Shown here: one piece after another, positions 10,957-23,516 of the stretch | Layout of the letters: each line of letters starts with the position of its first letter | Position numbering within the stretch: the stretch's first letter is position 1 | Source of the DNA: Druceiella hillmani | Taxonomy: Eukaryota; Arthropoda; Insecta; Lepidoptera; Hepialidae | Assembly: GCA_039881145.1 (NCBI GenBank) | Contig: JAYKKI010000152.1 | Location: 558,001 to 622,000, forward strand | DNA length: 64,000 nucleotides | Direction of reading: 5' to 3' | Position numbers and translations under genes: made by a program | Notes under the pieces: generated by a model | Seen by the model: the letters and a program-made list of their open reading frames with translations, nothing else | Databases searched by the model: none | What the model was told of the DNA's origin: nothing

Positions 10957-11460
10957 GGCGTGGAAGCATTTCGATACTATTTGTTTACAGTGTATGTACC
11001 AAGACCGGCTGGTGAGGTGGCGGAGAGCACCGCGGCGCTGTGGCGCCTGGACGCAAGCCAATCGCGTGTCTTTATCCCCGAACTTGCGCTCGACTAGACG
11101 ATGTCAGACTGCGACTCGAGTACCACCAAATATCCTATCGGCTCCTACATTTCGAAATTGAATTCTTATGCAATCTCCACTTAATCAAACTTTGACTGAT
11201 TTCACTAGTCTGGCAGTGACATACGATTGATCACCGCCATTATAATCTAGTTCGAGTAATAAAACGCCGATCAGTGAATAAAACTTCACATAGGATGTAG
11301 TCGAACTTTGAAGTGTTGAATGTGTGTCGATTCGATGTGGCACTTGCCAAGTGTGGGCGGACAGACGACATACAGTGTAGCGGGGCATGACGAGTTGCTT
11401 AGTGCGACCGCTCGGAGGAGGCGGGTGTCAGTCCGTGACGGGTTGCTTAGTGTAGTTACA
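10957..11460. other. GC-rich island next to the hairpin array
   Basis: GC-rich relative to its flanks. It includes a CCAAT-type sequence near 11058 and an arthropod-initiator-like TCAGT near 11429. A direct repeat, TGACGAGTTGCTTAGTG / TGACGGGTTGCTTAGTG, lies at about 11388 and 11437. No convincing coding exon. A promoter or untranslated exon is possible but unproven. Confidence 0.3.
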
Positions 11461-12006
11461 AAACAGTTTTAGCAATATTGTTGTAAACAAATATTTTAAT
11501 CAGTATGCCGAGTGCATCTCAGGACATGTATAAATTATGATTTCTTAGTTGTTTATATTTATGGAAATTGTTGACCTACGTTAAATGTAATTATTTTGAT
11601 TGGAAGTTTTAATGTATTACAGGTATCTAGATTTTTTCTGATTTAGTTAGGAGGAGGGGTGTTCACCACACTTTGGATCTTAATATTTCATAAACAAGGT
11701 TTACAAATAAATAAAACATCAATTATGTTTCTAAAGACCTATACAATGATACTCCACTTCGATACCTCACACACTAAGGAAAAATTTATAATATTCTACA
11801 TATTAATTAAGATCCTCGTCGAAAGGACCTACCTGATAAAGATATAAGGGTTCCTGGTTTCATTTCCGAACCTTAAAAAGAGCCAGTTTTAAAGTTGATA
11901 AGTCAGGATAAGGAGCCAAATTCTTTTGCTATTTAATGTGGAAAGAAGTTTATTATATCATTACGTATATAAGGCAAAACCTCACTTTGGAATATAATTA
12001 AATGAG
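11461..12006. other. Unassigned AT-rich sequence
   Basis: Short chance frames only; no repeat recognised. Confidence 0.5.
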
Positions 12007-12406
12007 GAGTCTATAAGTTCACTAAAATACGTCTTTTGAGAGTTTGGAGTTTATAAGTTCAATAAAATACGTCTTTTCAGAGTTGGGAGTCTATAAGTTC
12101 ACGAAAATACGTCTTTTGAGAGGTTGGAGTCTATAAGTTCACCAAAATACGTCTTTTGAGGGTTCGGAGTCTATAAATTCACCAAAAAACGTCTTTTGAG
12201 AGTTTGGAATCTATAAGTTTAGTAAAATACGTCTTTTGAGAGTTTGGAGTCTAAAAGTTCACTAAAATACGTCTTATGAGAGTTTGGAGTCTATAAGTTC
12301 ACTAAAATACGTCTTTTGAGAGTTTGGAGTCTATAAGTTCACTAAAATACGTCTTTTGAGAGTTTGGAGCCTATAAGTTCACTAAAATACGTCTTTTGAG
12401 AGTTTG
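12007..12406. repeat. Minisatellite, 40-bp unit, about 10 copies
   Basis: The unit is GAGTCTATAAGTTCACTAAA followed by ATACGTCTTTTGAGAGTTTG, repeated every 40 bp. The left half carries more substitutions than the last three or four units. Confidence 0.97.
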
Positions 12407-12910
12407 AATACTCGGCAATGGTTCAATTTACCAACATCTTATTGTTGTTTTCACATAAACAATCGTGGAATTATCTTTCAATATCTTATCGCTACAAATT
12501 TCTATGTTTTGTTGACTTTGGCGATTTCTGCGAACACTTTCAAACAAGGTTTTGTGCGAACTCGACAGCTCGCCTTATGCGTGTGTTGGGATAAAAGAAT
12601 TTCCGTTCACGCACGGTTCTCGCATTGCTATTCTAGCAAAACGATTGGTTCCTGATAGTGGAAACGCAATTAATTTGTAAATAATAGAAAACCTAGGTTA
12701 TCATTATAAACTTATAAACGTATTATAAATTACTTTGAGTTATCAATTTAAAACTTTCAGTATATTTTGTCTCGTGCTTTTAAATAATTTTAATAATAGT
12801 AGTACATACAATATTGGATATATCAGGTCTGTGTACATTAAGCTAATATTGAGGAAAACGAGTGTTGCGATTTAAAGTGTTTAAGTGTGTACCGACATTT
12901 AAATAAAGAA

Positions 12911-12983
12911 ATGAAAAGAAAAATATGTGTGCAAAAAAGTGCGAGGAAACGGCGTGCACTCAAAGTGAGAATGTGCTGGAACG
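12911..12983 (+). CDS. Possible first coding exon, weak candidate
   Basis: An ATG at 12911, with an in-frame TAA near 12839 and no ATG between, opens 24 codons plus one base that end at a strong splice donor (ACG|GTAAGTTT). The encoded start is very basic (MKRKICVQKSARKRR) and its codons are AT-rich, so coding character is weak. The exon would end in phase 1, the same phase as the stronger candidate at 25212-25290; if both are real they could be alternative first exons spliced to one downstream exon. A chance ATG plus GTAAGT is equally possible. No known protein is recognised. Confidence 0.2.
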
Positions 12984-15093
12984 GTAAGTTTGTCTCGTAA
13001 TATATATTATTATGTATAATTGAATAAATATAAATATACAAAAATATAAATTATATATTTATAAATGTTTTTGTTATATCTTGTATTGTCTATGTTAATC
13101 TACGTTACACGTACTCCAATTTTAAAAAAAAATTATTATAAGGTTATATTGCCTGTAAACAAAGCAATTCGACACTTAAAGTATGGTTCGTGAAATATAC
13201 AATCAATCGACGACTATTCATAAAATTCATTGTGTTTCATCCATAATATTATTGAATGTTTTTCTATAATCACTTTGTTAATAAACTGTCGTGATAAATA
13301 ATGTTGTAAATATCAATATTACACCATTACTTATCTAATATGAATTGTAAAATTTAAATTTGAAATAAAAGGACAACCCTTGCTGTCGATCACGCAAAAC
13401 TCAGAGGTATTAAACATTTTAGAAAAATGGTTGATATTTCGATGAGTACGAAGTCTGTACCTATATATGCTAGTTGTATATATCATTTACTTTATAATAC
13501 GTTTAAAAGCTGGAATCTGTGTGCTGGAGAATGTCAGTCTCCAGCCTAAGTTAAAGATGACATGAAATATATTGATATTATTATATGTTTTGTTGTGAAT
13601 TAAGTGTAGCAAAAATGCAAATTTCGTTATTTATTAAATGAAGAAATATACATGAAAAGGATTTAATAAAAGAAACGAGGCGAGGTCGCTATTTTTTATT
13701 ATAATAAAATTTGTTTAAAAAAATTACTCACAACAAATACCTCCATTTATTTATTACTAAAGAATTTTTAACTATTTTAATTTTAAGTTTATAATTGGAT
13801 ACCACACATTTTATTAATGAAAGTTAAATAAGAGGGAAATAAAAATTCACAAAGTATTAAAAAGATAATAGTTATGACTTCTATCTCACATCATGTCAAG
13901 AAAAACACTAAATTCTTCCAACTTACAAAATGCAGATAATTATTACGAGTAAATTTCTTTCAAATCAATTTTTATAATAAATATACTTTAAAACGCATCG
14001 TTTTTTATGTGTTTTCTTTTATTTAAAAACAACGAAATTGTCTCTGCTAAACTGAGCTTGTTGTATAATTATATGCTGAAGAAAAAAAATATATTGTTTA
14101 TTCGCAAATAGCAAATAAATCCATAATATGTACATATGAAAATGGTTTACGATACCTGAATCGATATTTTGCTTTGTTTACAAACATCCTCCTTTAGAAT
14201 GGGGCGGAGTATCACGTTACTTACGGTGTGCTTGTAAAGTCTCAACCCAACCGTATTGTTTAGAACAACTTTCAATGGCGTCGTGGGGAAACTTTAACCG
14301 GGATACACCAATCAAGTAAATATACGAGTTTAATGGATTCAATATTATTTTGTTTGGTGCGACCAAATAAATAATTCTGTGTGATAAAGACATTCAGATA
14401 AAACCTTATTCACGTATAAGTATTTTATCTTTACGGATTGCTTTCGGAGCACGATTTATGAAATTGTGTCCCAATTTGTCTTTTTGTCTCAGGAACTATG
14501 TTTTTTGTCTCGCGACTAATAATCGTAGAGCAGTAAATAATATCCCAGATGGTAGATTGTATGGTCCAATTAATAAGGACAATTCAACACATATCCATAA
14601 GGAAACATTTTGGCTTAACTCCAGATATACCGTTAACATTATCATGTCGGTGACGTGAACCCATAAGATTTTCCTCTACCAAAAATCACTCAACGCGCCT
14701 AAAGAAGTTTTCACTTAAAAAATCGGGTGTGACCATATCGGGGACACGGCTATGTGTTTTATGTGAATACGTGTACGTAAAAAAGTAATATTTTTTACTT
14801 TCCCGGCACCGCTTCACTCTATCATATAGTGTTTTATCGGTGTCACTGAGTTGCTTTCGGGAAGCTCTCTCCAAAATGTATACGATTTCCATATTTTGAT
14901 TTGGCTTTTTTAACAGTGTACAATGTTAATTGTATTAAGTTTTCTTAATTTTTAAATTTAACACCATACATATTCATCATAACCATTCCACTCTAATGTT
15001 TTATACACGCAATGGATAAATCTTAACGAGAGCTGTTGATTCAAACTCAAACGAGCGTCATAGCTTCTCCGAATCTAAATTTATACTAAACGG
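12984..15093. other. Unassigned AT-rich sequence
   Basis: Short frames such as 14458-14658 (+) and 14686-14892 (-) do not match any family I know. The minus-strand frame reads as plausible protein for about 68 codons but has no intact neighbours. Confidence 0.45.
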
Positions 15094-15101
15094 AAATTAT
15101 G

Positions 15102-15314
15102 CAGTGTTGCTAACTCGGCTACTACAAAAGATACCTAAATTAAAATAAATCGAAGGGATTATGTGTTTTGTTGCCATTTTTTAATTTTAATGTTTTTTTT
15201 CCTAACTTTTTAAGTCTTATAAAAATATGCTATATGCTAAACGTCAAAAACATATGCTAAACAAGTAGAAGATATGCCAAATTAAGCATATAAAATGCTA
15301 AATTGGCAACACTG
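15102..15314. mobile_element. hAT-type MITE, 213 bp
   Basis: The ends are inverted: CAGTGTTGCTAA on the left and TTGGCAACACTG on the right (one mismatch over 12). The element is flanked by a perfect 8-bp duplication, AAATTATG, at 15094-15101 and 15315-15322. An 8-bp duplication with CAGTG-type ends is the hallmark of hAT transposons. The interior has no coding capacity but repeats ATATGCTAAA-like motifs near the right end, plausible subterminal binding sites. Confidence 0.85.
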
Positions 15315-15322
15315 AAATTATG

Positions 15323-15671
15323 TGACGTGGCGAAACGACCTCAAAATGGTGGCGCGTCCCCCTCCGCCGCACCCAATGCATCACAGTCCTCACTCAACGT
15401 AACGAATTCTTTGATCCTTTAGCTATCGAGTGGTGTATTTAAAATTTGGATGTAGATGACAGTTACGTAGCTGCAATGACAAATTGGGTTTTCTGAATTA
15501 CCTCCCACTATGGAAGCAAATTTAGAGACGTCTTCACATCAATAAAGAATAAATATCACCCTAAAAACTATCATGACATTGGCTACTGTCGCTAATTACT
15601 GGGTAAACAAGAAAAGTTCGCACAAATTAAGATGCGAAAAATAAGCTAATCATTTGACATTTATTTCAAAC
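15323..15671. other. Unassigned sequence
   Basis: The first 100 bp is fairly GC-rich; no gene recognised. Confidence 0.4.
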
Positions 15672-16014
15672 TAGCTTTTGCGCGGGACTTCGCTCTCTTG
15701 CATTTCTTGTTAAAGGCGGTGGGACTTAAAGTAAATCAAGTTGTGGACACCCGTGGCACGCGAACAATAAATTTAACAAACGCGTTGCTACATCTATTGA
15801 CTTGTTGTAGTATTAATTGTTTGTGATTGAGTAAAACACCAAGTTTCGTTCTACAGGAATTATGCTATTTCTTGTTATAAGTAGTATTTATGTCAATCTT
15901 GTTTTAAGTAGTAATTACGGCCTAAATGTACACTCAATTTTATCAAAATCTGTCCAACCATCATGACTGAATATCGAATATCCAAAACTTTCGCCTTTAT
16001 TATATTAGTTGAAT
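15672..16014 (+). mobile_element. Lepidopteran SINE-like element
   Basis: The head AACTAGCTTTTGCGCGGGAC and the end CAAAATCTGTCCAACCATC ... TTTCGCCTTTATTATATTAG match, from memory, the ends of short retroposons very common in butterflies and moths. The interior is unrelated in detail and diverged, with repeats of AAGTAGTA-T-ATT. No duplication could be fixed. Confidence 0.55.
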
Positions 16015-16722
16015 AACGATTTTAATGATTATATTTTCACTCTTCATAAACAAATCATTGTTTAGTTCTGTAATCGATTGGGTGTCTGACGGTCAATTAC
16101 CGCAGAAAATATAATCCAGTACTCGATGACCATATTTGCAAGAAAAGGCGTGAAGACATACATAGACATGTTTTTTTCTGTTAGTCCGACTGCATATTGC
16201 TCGACTATTTCTCCCGTTCAGATCAATGCCATTCAAGTTGGATCGACGCCCCCAGTCCGTCGATAAGTGCTATCCTGTGCAACTGAGTCGAGAAAATCGT
16301 CTGACACTTCCAATGCCAAAAAACGCCCGAACGCACGTGGCGCGCGCTCTCATATGTTTCTAATTAACTTCGTCGCCTGTTACTCTTCATTAGTACGTAT
16401 TAGTAATTCGAATGATCAAAGATGATTCGACAACAAACTACGAAGACGAGTTTCGGTTGTGTGTGTTTAATAGGCCGTCACCTTTTTCCTAACTGCCTCG
16501 ACACCTTATCCACTAACATCAACTACTTTGTTAGACTTAAAACAATTAAAATATATTAACATATAGACGACAGACAGCACGCAAAATGTAAGGCGTTCCC
16601 TTTTATAACTTATTCACAAACTGAACTTATTTTCTTCATGAAAATAATGTGGGGACTTCTTTGGCTTTACTCTTTAGTATAATATATAGATTAATAACGT
16701 ACGTCTAATAAGAGTAAGTATA
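16015..16722. other. Unassigned sequence
   Basis: A moderately GC-rich stretch lies at 16190-16350; no exon or repeat could be supported. Confidence 0.4.
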
Positions 16723-17223
16723 ACTAGCGTGACCCGTGCGAAGTCTTCGCATTATAAATTATTCAACTCAATTTAATAAATCAAAATTGATTGCAGGTAT
16801 TCAATTCATTTCTAATTTTGCACACTGCTTATTACGTTTTTATTCCATTATGAAGCTCAGATGACAGATCAAACAAATATTTTACTAAAATTGACATATA
16901 GAGGCGCAAGTATCAAAAGCATTGAGCTAAAGCGCCACTTTATTTATACGTGAGTGGATTTGAAATTAAACAAAAATTTTACCGACCGTCAATCGTATTG
17001 ACGTTGAGCCGTTAGATGGCAGCATTGCTGTTTTGTGTATATAATTTTAATAATTAATTAATTTGCAAAAACAATAGCAATAATAAATTTTTTAGTTGTG
17101 GATGCCGGTAGAGCAAGCAATTATCTGTAAAATGATATATAATTTATGTGAATTAGTTGTGAGGTTTTTTCTAAAAAGGGAGAGTAACATCTTAACCTTA
17201 GCGTATTAATATATATGATGATA
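16723..17223 (+). mobile_element. (GAT)n-tailed short retroposon, copy 2 (longest)
   Basis: Same head and tail as 2545-2966 and 37766-38190, but it retains about 85 bp after the head hairpin that the other copies lack. It is therefore closest to full length. The tail is only two or three GAT units. Confidence 0.8.
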
Positions 17224-17714
17224 GTGTGTATTTGTTATTTATTATACACGGTTCATATTTTAATTAAGACAAAAAATAACTGTCATCTCCTACATTTATT
17301 TAATCCTCGCGGTCATTCATTGCGTTTGACTAGTACAATTTATTCCAACGTGTTTTTTCTTCGAACCATCGCGTTATAAGTGTCAGATATATTATAAATA
17401 TTATGTTAATCGTCGAAATAGCCGGTTACTAAGAATAGTTACGAATACACGTTCCAGTAACAATTATTTGGGTGGTTATTAAGAAGTTTTCAAAGTCAAT
17501 TGTGTTGGATATATCCATAGACTTAATATGCTCTGTATAATGAATCTGTGGGTAGATCTCTACAACATTATGCATGCGTATATGTACGTCAAATCTACGT
17601 TTCACCTTCAATAACGACGATGAATAAACAAATTGTTTGCGTATTTATTGTCTTGAATTTTTTTCAAGGTATTTTTTTATAAATATAAATTACGCAGTCA
17701 CGCAGTGGAACATA
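17224..17714. other. Unassigned AT-rich sequence
   Basis: No gene or repeat recognised. Confidence 0.5.
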
Positions 17715-17727
17715 AAAACATAAACCT

Positions 17728-17974
17728 AACTAAATGAAACTACGTGATGTAGTATTATTTTTACATCTTTACATCTTCAGGTGGGCTATTTGTAAAGACC
17801 TTTTATGTAAAGATCTTTACAAATAGCCCACCTGAAGATGTTGTAATACAACGAAACCTACGTCGTGGTAAAGAATTTAAATAAAGTAGAAATAATACTA
17901 CATCACGTAGTTTCATTTAGTTGGGAAAAAATTTAATTATATTGAATCTCTATAAAATGAACGCCAAATATATT
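17728..17974 (-). mobile_element. Foldback Penelope-like derivative, copy D
   Basis: Reverse orientation: it begins at the arm end CTAAATGAAACTACGTGATG and finishes with the extension AACGCCAAATATATT. Flanks AAAACATAAACCT (17715-17727) and AAAAAATAAACCT (17975-17987) match at 12 of 13. The right-hand arm carries the hammerhead-like segment; the left arm is internally deleted. Confidence 0.6.
17815..17873 (+). ncRNA. Hammerhead ribozyme-like motif (copy D)
   Basis: CTTTA ... CCCAC, CTGAAGA, a perfect stem II GTTGT-AAT-ACAAC, GAAA, then CCTACGTC and GTGGTAAAG. Stem I pairs CCAC/GTGG and CTTTA/TAAAG, all Watson-Crick. The outer pair is A-U here, G-C in copy E and G-U in copies B and F. Stem III is weaker than in E (C-C mismatch). 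The extra U before stem II is present. Confidence 0.4.
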
Positions 17975-18332
17975 AAAAAATAAACCTGTTAGGTGCAAGT
18001 AGAACTCGCACTACGAGGTTTCCGTACAAGTTTAAATGCAAATAAAAATTTAGAGATAAAAATCTATGTAGTATTTCCTAATAAAAGAATTGAAATATTA
18101 AAATAATTGTTCAATATGTACATATATTGGCGTATAGTACGTCTTTCATAGACGTAAGACATCGTTAATTTCTCAGAAACGCTTTTTATTCTGTATTTCA
18201 TAATTTTTTCACTATTAATTGTTGTTTAACCCTTTAAGTACATTCAAGATTTTTAACTTCTTCAAATATTGTTTTTTTTAAATATTGTTTTATTCTTAAA
18301 ATATTGTTTAAATAAAATACGTGAGAGATATT

Positions 18333-18386
18333 AGAATCGAATTATTTAATTAATTTCCCTACGAATTAATTAAATAATTCGATTCT
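18333..18386. repeat. Perfect 23-bp inverted repeat
   Basis: The arm starting AGAATCGAATTATTTAATTA at 18333-18355 and its exact reverse complement at 18364-18386 are separated by 8 nt. No element around it is recognised. Confidence 0.95.
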
Positions 18387-20226
18387 GCGTTTTTGAGATA
18401 GACCTGTTAGCAAAATGGGTCTAAAAATGAGAACTTTCATGCCTTGGGTTTTCAGTGAGAAAATGTCTTCTAGTCTTTTTAAAAAAGATATGTTAATACA
18501 GAAACAAATTCAATACCCTTACATTTACGGGGATATAATCTAATATTAAATATAATTTAAAATCATTTTATGTATTATAATTCAAATTGAATATAATTTT
18601 CATAAAGAACTATGTATTATGTGTGAATTTTAAATCCCAATCTTATTTCGATTCAAAGTTTGAAGCCCCTGACACAGACGGAGGAATAAACCGACGGATA
18701 GACGGACACTCAATGTTACAATGGCACAGAAACATAAAAATCGAAAACAGCTTTATAAATGTAACGAGGAGAAAGACTTATGGTATTTCATCATTCGTGA
18801 CTATCGCTTTAAGTTGTAAGTTTAGTTGGTGTAAGCTATAGACGCATACATAGTTTCCTGTTTTCGTATTTGTCGCCATATTTATGTCACCGAGCGCCAC
18901 GTCGGATGCGTCGCCATGGCAATGACAACGAGTCGGAATTTTCCGCTGTTCGCGGCGTCAAGGCGTTCGCAACAATATTATACGTAATAATATTCTTATC
19001 GTATATTGCGCGAGTAAAGACACAGCACATTGTTTATATACGCAAAGTTCTTAATCAGCAAACGTGTACATACGTCTGTCCTTGAACAATCGACTTTATC
19101 TCTGCGGCTTTTACGCGCGAATCTCGGATTACAATTGCATAATGCAGTGGGGTACCGACACATTGAGGTAGGTGCCAGTTAGATATGTGCACTTTCGATA
19201 TCTTTATCATAACCTCATCGAATGTTATTGTTATAGAAAGTAGAGCGCCAAAGTGAAAACACACTAGGTAGATTCCCTCAGGCCATTTTTATACTCCCTC
19301 TGTGAAGAAACAAAGCTCTGGACGGCAAAAGTTCTTTCTTTTATGAAAATAAACTCTAACGTCACTGGCGACCTCAGTATAGTTGAATGATACTGCGTCA
19401 TCATCAGGCGTCATGAAGTCACAAGTAACTCACCTAATACTGTACACGAGGTTACATGCGTCTTCATGGCTTCGCAGGAACCCACTTTTGAGATCGTGGG
19501 CGTCCTTATGACATCCAATGTATTACTCGTAATAATTCTTTCTTGTTTACCCAAATGGGCCTAAATCACTGATCACTATTATACAAATACACAGGACTGG
19601 TTATGCCACATAAAATTATATCTATTTTTTGTGCTTATTTGAAGTGTTTGCGCCGCAAACAACTCTGGAACAAATTTGACATTTAATTGGAGATGTCAGA
19701 AATTTTTCGCTATATCGACTCGATTTTATCGATACCCGATAATATAACGTCTTTTCGTATCGACACTTTCGATATTTTTTATTGTTTTGCTAATCTTAGA
19801 GCTACAAATGAAAAAAAAGTATTGCTTGCCTACGATTTTTCTTTGGGTTAAAAGAAAAATGTTACAACTGCCTCTCTGTGTCGCTATTTCATAATGAAAT
19901 AAAAATACTACTTTGACTATTTTGACCGATATTATCTTTAAGCACTATTTTGTTTAAAAAAACGCGAAAATTTTTCATTCAAGCTTTAAAATACCTTTTT
20001 TTATTTTTGTGCATGCATTTAGCTATGTGAAAACTACTACGGAACTTGGAAAATTTGCATGGTCATTTATTTGCTTTTGTAGTACATTTTTAATCAGTCG
20101 TTGTCGATTCGCTCTACTAAAGTGAACCAGTAAAATTCAATTTTTTTTGCCAATTTGGTATTAACCTGAGTTCAGAAACATTACTATTCTATCTAACGTG
20201 AAGTATACGTTCTATTTCTATCTAAC
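18387..20226. other. Unassigned sequence
   Basis: A small CpG-rich patch lies at 18860-18980, and TATCGAT-type motifs at 19715-19775. No exon or transposon could be supported. Confidence 0.4.
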
Positions 20227-20710
20227 GTGAAGTCTGTCCGTTACATTGAACTAAACAGTGGCCTTCGGCTGCCTGTCGAACATCCGCATCTCGACAAGTG
20301 CATCGGACAATCACCGCGAAATGTGCAGTTGCCGGAACACGTACCTGCTTCTGTTATCACGGCAACAATGACGGGACAGAATCGGCTCGGCGCCGCGGCG
20401 ACATTGTCCGACGGCTGACACAAAGGCGGTCAACGCACAAAATAGATCACGCAGCGACACAACCAACACACGCCCGAGATGTAGAAATAGATGTTAAATG
20501 GTCGATCGTGACTGGCGCGCCGACGCCGTCTCAGTCTCGACCATGCATTGTGACCAACAGCTCACTCGTCAAAACTGTACTGTCCATTTCAATTGTTCAA
20601 GAAGTCAAGTTTGAAATATAAAATTTAGAACGAAAAAGAACTCTAAATTCAACTAGTGATTCGTCCGTTTCGTTTAACGCGGTGTCTAAACAGTGACTGT
20701 TGTTGTAGAA
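20227..20710 (+). other. GC-rich island, possible untranslated exon
   Basis: GC-rich with open frames on both strands, which is expected of a GC island. An initiator-like CTCAGTCTC lies near 20531. A donor-like AAT|GTGAGT lies near 20710, but the frame into it contains stops without a later ATG, so any exon would be non-coding. Confidence 0.3.
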
Positions 20711-22973
20711 TGTGAGTCTCGTTTACGCTTAGTGCTCTCAATGGCGATTTATTTTATTTTTGATCGATACGGATCTGATTATAAATCAAATGTTACGTGT
20801 CGCTGCACTGGGGACGCATCGCGAATGTTCGACTGATGGTTGCAAAGCGTGACATAATGTTTACAATACGTTTTTGAAATAACAACTTAACAACTATATC
20901 TATTTAAATTGTATATTTTGCTTCCGTTGTTGAAAATAATATTTCATTGTTAGGCGCTTGGAGAATCAATTAAGAAGTTAGATTTAACCAACGAATGTAA
21001 ATTCGACTTTATGAACTCATTCGATATACAGGTGAGAGTGCACAGAGTGATTGTAGACTCGACTCTAAATTTAAAAGGGGTGTGATATATTAAATCATCC
21101 ACCCTTTCGGACTAGCAATATGTTGTTTTCCTTACAGATTTTATGTCATTGCGAGGAAAAATCTTTTCCGAATCTATGCGGCTAAGTGTAATGGGGGAAA
21201 TCCATTTTATAGAATAGGGTGCCAATTTTGTGGTGCCGCTTCACTGAGACAATTGACTTTATTCAACATAATTGTCTAATTAATTCGAGCTTTTTATGCG
21301 AATTTAGGGAGGGAGGGACTGTAGATTTCACCCTTTTGTTTTTTGATTTTGTTTCTCGTGTAACAAATTGTTTCGTAACAACTGCAGCGTTTTAAATAAT
21401 TTTGTTTCTTTTTAAATTTGGTATGCGACAGTACTTTATAGTTTTTCCGCAGCAAGTTTTTTGTTATTTACGAGAAACTATAGAAACTTGTTAAAAAATT
21501 AAGGTTAATTATTTATCCCTAGAAATTATAAAACTTTAGTTGCTCCCTTAAATTTGCTTGTATTTATCATATCGGAATGAGAAAAAGAGCAATTCGACCC
21601 TTGAAATCTTTTACTTTAACTTTCATTTAAAGTATATTTTTTAAATTGTTTTCTTATGTACTTAGAAATAAAAAAAATACACCACCAGAAAAGGAATTTT
21701 AAATACTTTTTATGGATTTCATTTTTCTTATTGAAAAAAACACACACACACACACAATGTTCAATTTCAATGTTGATATTATTATGATTATACAATAATA
21801 GATTGAATGATTAACAATTAAATTTACACCTTTATTATTAACAAATATACGAACACATATAGGGTGTGGAAGGCCCTGAGGCGGTTTAGTTTCCCGGAGA
21901 AGACCGTGAGCTCCGTCAGGGAGATTTTCCACGGCCAAGTATGAGAATTTCCACTGCCAAGTCGAACGTAATGGCTGACTTATCGGTTCCTTCTGAAAAG
22001 GTTAGTCGTTTAGAAACTTCAGACTTTCGTCAACCGGTGTCTCCTTCAGATATGGTCTTCAAGCTGCTATGATCTATGGTCTTCTTCATCAGCTGTGTGA
22101 CATGCGTAGACAAAAAGCCATCGCAGGCAGGCAGCGAGAGCGACGCCGGAAGTCTAATGAATATCCCCTGTGCGAAGGGTAAGAACTATATCAAGGAGGC
22201 CCTCGTATGAAACCGCTAACAACACCGGAGCAGAGGCAGACTTAGAAAAACCTGAAGACGCAGGATGCATCGGAGAAGCTTTCTGGAGGCCTTATGCTTC
22301 TGCATAAAGTAAAAGAATTTAACATTACCTAATTACTATATACAGAAAGTGTATACTTTCAACTTTAAAACCGCTTTGTAATCGAACAATATTCTAAAAT
22401 AATCAAAAAATTTAGTGACTTTTTACGTTTTTTTTTACATGTGGGTTTATAGCATCTTGATTCGAAAAGAAAACGTATGTTAAAGTAAATATTTTAATCA
22501 ATTGTTTTTTTTTCTCTTCATTCTGGTACAATGAATATAACCCTTGTTATGAGCAACTGATATTTTTGTTTTATTAACAGCCGTACCGAAATCAGAAAAG
22601 CGTGTACTCGTAACTCTCTTTTGAACAAATCCCAGAACTTTGTGGATTTCAAGAAATCTTTCATCTAATATGGTAGTTACTTGATTACATCACAACGTTT
22701 GCATTCGTAATTATTTAAATGCATGAGATATAGTGCTGGTAGGGACGTAATTAAATGTTAATATTTTAATGTTAATTTACACGGCACTGTGCGTTCGTCC
22801 ATACCTATACAACTGCAACTGATAGTATCTTCTTATCGAAATAACTATGTGACAATTGCAATGCTCAAATCTACGATCGTGAGTAGTATTTATCTATTCG
22901 ATTTTTAATCTAACCGCATTCCGTCTGATCACGATAAAAGTGTTATTTGTTATTGAAATTAGCAGAGTTTGAG
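20711..22973. other. Unassigned AT-rich sequence
   Basis: Contains a short (CA)n run near 21731. A more GC-rich stretch at 21870-22290 reads like decayed coding or repeat sequence, but no protein family can be named. Confidence 0.4.
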
Positions 22974-23516
22974 ATTCTACGTATTACTGAATCATTCCTT
23001 GTACCTTTAATGATTTTAAGCCGTCGGCGTCAATCAAAATTTGATAACTCTATTGTTATATTATTAACGCGTAGCGGCGGAAAATTTGCTGGTCGTTAAA
23101 GAGTTTGGGCGAAGTAATATTCTTTCTTCGATGCGTAAACATGACGTTGAATATAGTGTAATAATAGTTTACGCTTGTTTGTGACCGACATTATCGTTGT
23201 TATTGCAATTTGAAGAGGTCTATTGAGGTATTTTATGTATTATTGTGTTCTACGTATTACTGAATTGTTCATTGTATGCTTTACGATTTTAAACCGTCAG
23301 CGTCAATCGAAATGTTATAACATATCAATCGAGTATGTTATCTACGGGTCGCGGCGGAAAATTTGCTGGTCGTTAAAAAGTAATATTCGTTCTTCGATGC
23401 CTAAACGAGACGTTGAGCATGGCGTAATAATAATTTACATTTGTTTGTAACTTATGTTTGTAATAATTTATACTGTTTTATTGTCGTTATTGCGATTTGA
23501 AGATGTCTATTGAGGA
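22974..23516. repeat. Diverged tandem duplication, about 265 bp
   Basis: 22974-23227 and 23247-23516 align along their length with small gaps. Shared blocks include TCTACGTATTACTGAAT, GGCGGAAAATTTGCTGGTCG, TCTTCGATGC and GAAGA-GTCTATTGAGG. Divergence shows the duplication is old. Confidence 0.85.

Noticed and set aside
20227..20621. Overlapping plus- and minus-strand frames as genes
   Set aside because: A GC-rich island lowers stop frequency in all frames; no domain or consistent splice structure was seen.
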